Positions 5,538 to 6,456 of a DNA stretch of 6,456 nucleotides are shown here, one piece after another. Origin of the DNA: an uncultured bacterium. GTDB taxonomy: Bacteria; Bacillota; Clostridia; Lachnospirales; Lachnospiraceae. The notes beneath the pieces were generated by a model. That model was not told where the DNA came from. It did not search any database and was given only the letters and a program-made list of their open reading frames with translations. The stretch is taken from positions 1-6,456 of the forward strand of contig CAMUHA010000188.1 of NCBI GenBank assembly GCA_947088515.1. The letters run 5' to 3'. The translations under genes and the position numbers were made by a program. The stretch's first letter is position 1; each line of letters starts with the position of its first letter.

Positions 5538-6456
5538 CTAATTTACCCTGACTCTGGGGTCAACTACCGCATAAAGTATATCCGCAATCAGATTGCCCGC
5601 CAAAATTAATACTGCGCTGAACAACATATAAAACATTACAAATGGAATATCCCCTACCACAATACACTGATATGAGGTGTAACCAATCCCCGGAATCTGA
5701 AATAGTGTTTCTGTAATCAATGCGCCACTGAACAGACTCGGAAGCGTTCCTCCAAGAAGTGTGACAATAGGAATCAAAATATTGCGGAACGCATGATAGT
5801 TGATAACCTTGTGCTCTGGGAGTCCTTTTGCACGCGCTGTCCTTATATAATCAGAATTCAGCACCTCAAGCATATTGGCGCGGGTATAACGCATCAGAGA
5901 ACCGATATTAACAATTATAAGCGTAAGCACTGGCATAATCATATGTTTTGCCATATCCAGTATCTGCTCTATGGGACTCATCTGCTGGTGCATACGTCCT
6001 ACAATGCCATATAAATCCAGCCAGTTCAGTTTTACTGCAAATACCCATTTTAAAATTGTTGCAAAGAAAAAGCTTGGCAGTGAAATACCAATCAACGCAA
6101 TCACCGTAATGGAATAGTCTGTCATAGAATACTGCTTCTTTGCCGCCACCACTCCTGCAGGAATCGCAATAATGATTTCCAGAAGAAATGCGGAAAGGCC
6201 CAGTGCAAAAGAATACCAGATAACACTGGAAAACTTCTGGAGCACTGGCTGGTTATAATTCCAGGAATCACCAAACTGTCCTCTTACCGCCTTAGATGCC
6301 CATGTAAAATATCCTTTTATAATACTGTCATTAAGACCATAGGAGGCATTCAGCTGTTCCAGCCATTCATCATAACTTTTTGCCCCTGGTTTCTGGGACA
6401 ACTCCATAGCCTTTGTCTCCACAAAAGAGGCAGGCATGCAGCGCATGATGCCATAA
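5538..6456 (-). CDS. oppB: Oligopeptide ABC transporter permease OppB (5' end beyond window)
   Basis: This is the partner permease of OppC in the peptide channel. The frame runs open to the window edge, reading YGI before the first visible ATG at 6446. That ATG lies in the family's conserved MRxMPG-like motif (IMRCMPASFVETK), which normally follows the first membrane helix. So the true start and TM1, perhaps 20-30 residues, lie outside. Counting from that ATG, YGLNDSIIKGYFTWASKAVRGQFGDSW (36-62) is the standard periplasmic loop. Membrane helices lie near 75-100, 112-136, 168-186, 226-247 and 264-290. The EAA loop that couples to the ATPases is SDYIRTARAKGLPEHKVINY (198-217), followed by HAFRNILIP. 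ETLFQIPGIGY and the VVDPRVR ending are typical OppB features. The TAG at 5540-5538 is followed after 14 nt by oppC, whose RBS begins directly downstream. Confidence 0.92.
   Translation of the reverse strand, partial: YGIMRCMPASFVETKAMELSQKPGAKSYDEWLEQLNASYGLNDSIIKGYFTWASKAVRGQFGDSWNYNQPVLQKFSSVIWYSFALGLSAFLLEIIIAIPAGVVAAKKQYSMTDYSITVIALIGISLPSFFFATILKWVFAVKLNWLDLYGIVGRMHQQMSPIEQILDMAKHMIMPVLTLIIVNIGSLMRYTRANMLEVLNSDYIRTARAKGLPEHKVINYHAFRNILIPIVTLLGGTLPSLFSGALITETLFQIPGIGYTSYQCIVVGDIPFVMFYMLFSAVLILAGNLIADILYAVVDPRVRVN

Noticed and set aside
1..6456. CRISPR array, tRNA, rRNA, insertion sequence or attachment site
   Set aside because: I saw no regularly spaced repeats, no transposase-like frame and no tRNA-like or rRNA-like stretch on either strand.

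Overview
This window looks like Firmicutes chromosome, most likely from a gut-type Clostridia such as the Lachnospiraceae. The evidence is moderate GC, very strong AAGGAGG-type ribosome binding sites, a typical clostridial XRE regulator with a membrane tail, and an oligopeptide ABC transporter in oppB-C-D-F order. This taxonomic guess is inference from style; no phylogenetic marker is present.

Layout: (1) Positions 1-307 hold the decayed 3' end of a + strand gene for a YhcG-type (DUF1016) PDDEXK nuclease-family protein. Its stop codon lies inside a perfect palindrome that looks like a bidirectional terminator. (2) Positions 308-533 contain no intact gene. They hold a possible decayed minus-strand coding remnant ending in the same palindrome and a weak terminator candidate for the next gene. 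(3) A minus-strand gene at 534-1310 encodes an XRE helix-turn-helix regulator fused to four membrane segments. It has its own strong RBS and a plausible promoter near 1450-1477. (4) A strong minus-strand intrinsic terminator at 1567-1595 closes the following operon. (5) Positions 1664-6456 are four tightly coupled minus-strand genes, transcribed in the order oppB (5' end outside the window), oppC, oppD, oppF.

OppB and OppC form the membrane channel. OppD and OppF are the two ATPases, both with complete nucleotide-binding motifs and matching four-cysteine C-terminal motifs. The extracellular peptide-binding lipoprotein (OppA) is not in the window; if it belongs to this operon it would lie beyond position 6456. 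The genes are spaced by a 14-nt gap, a 9-nt gap and a 4-nt ATGA overlap, so they are almost certainly co-transcribed and translationally coupled.

The least ordinary feature is OppC, which carries about 265 extra residues between its first membrane helix and the conserved core, on the predicted extracytoplasmic side. This insertion contains three imperfect copies of a short motif. I see no evidence for a wholly new system; most of the window is a conventional transporter operon.
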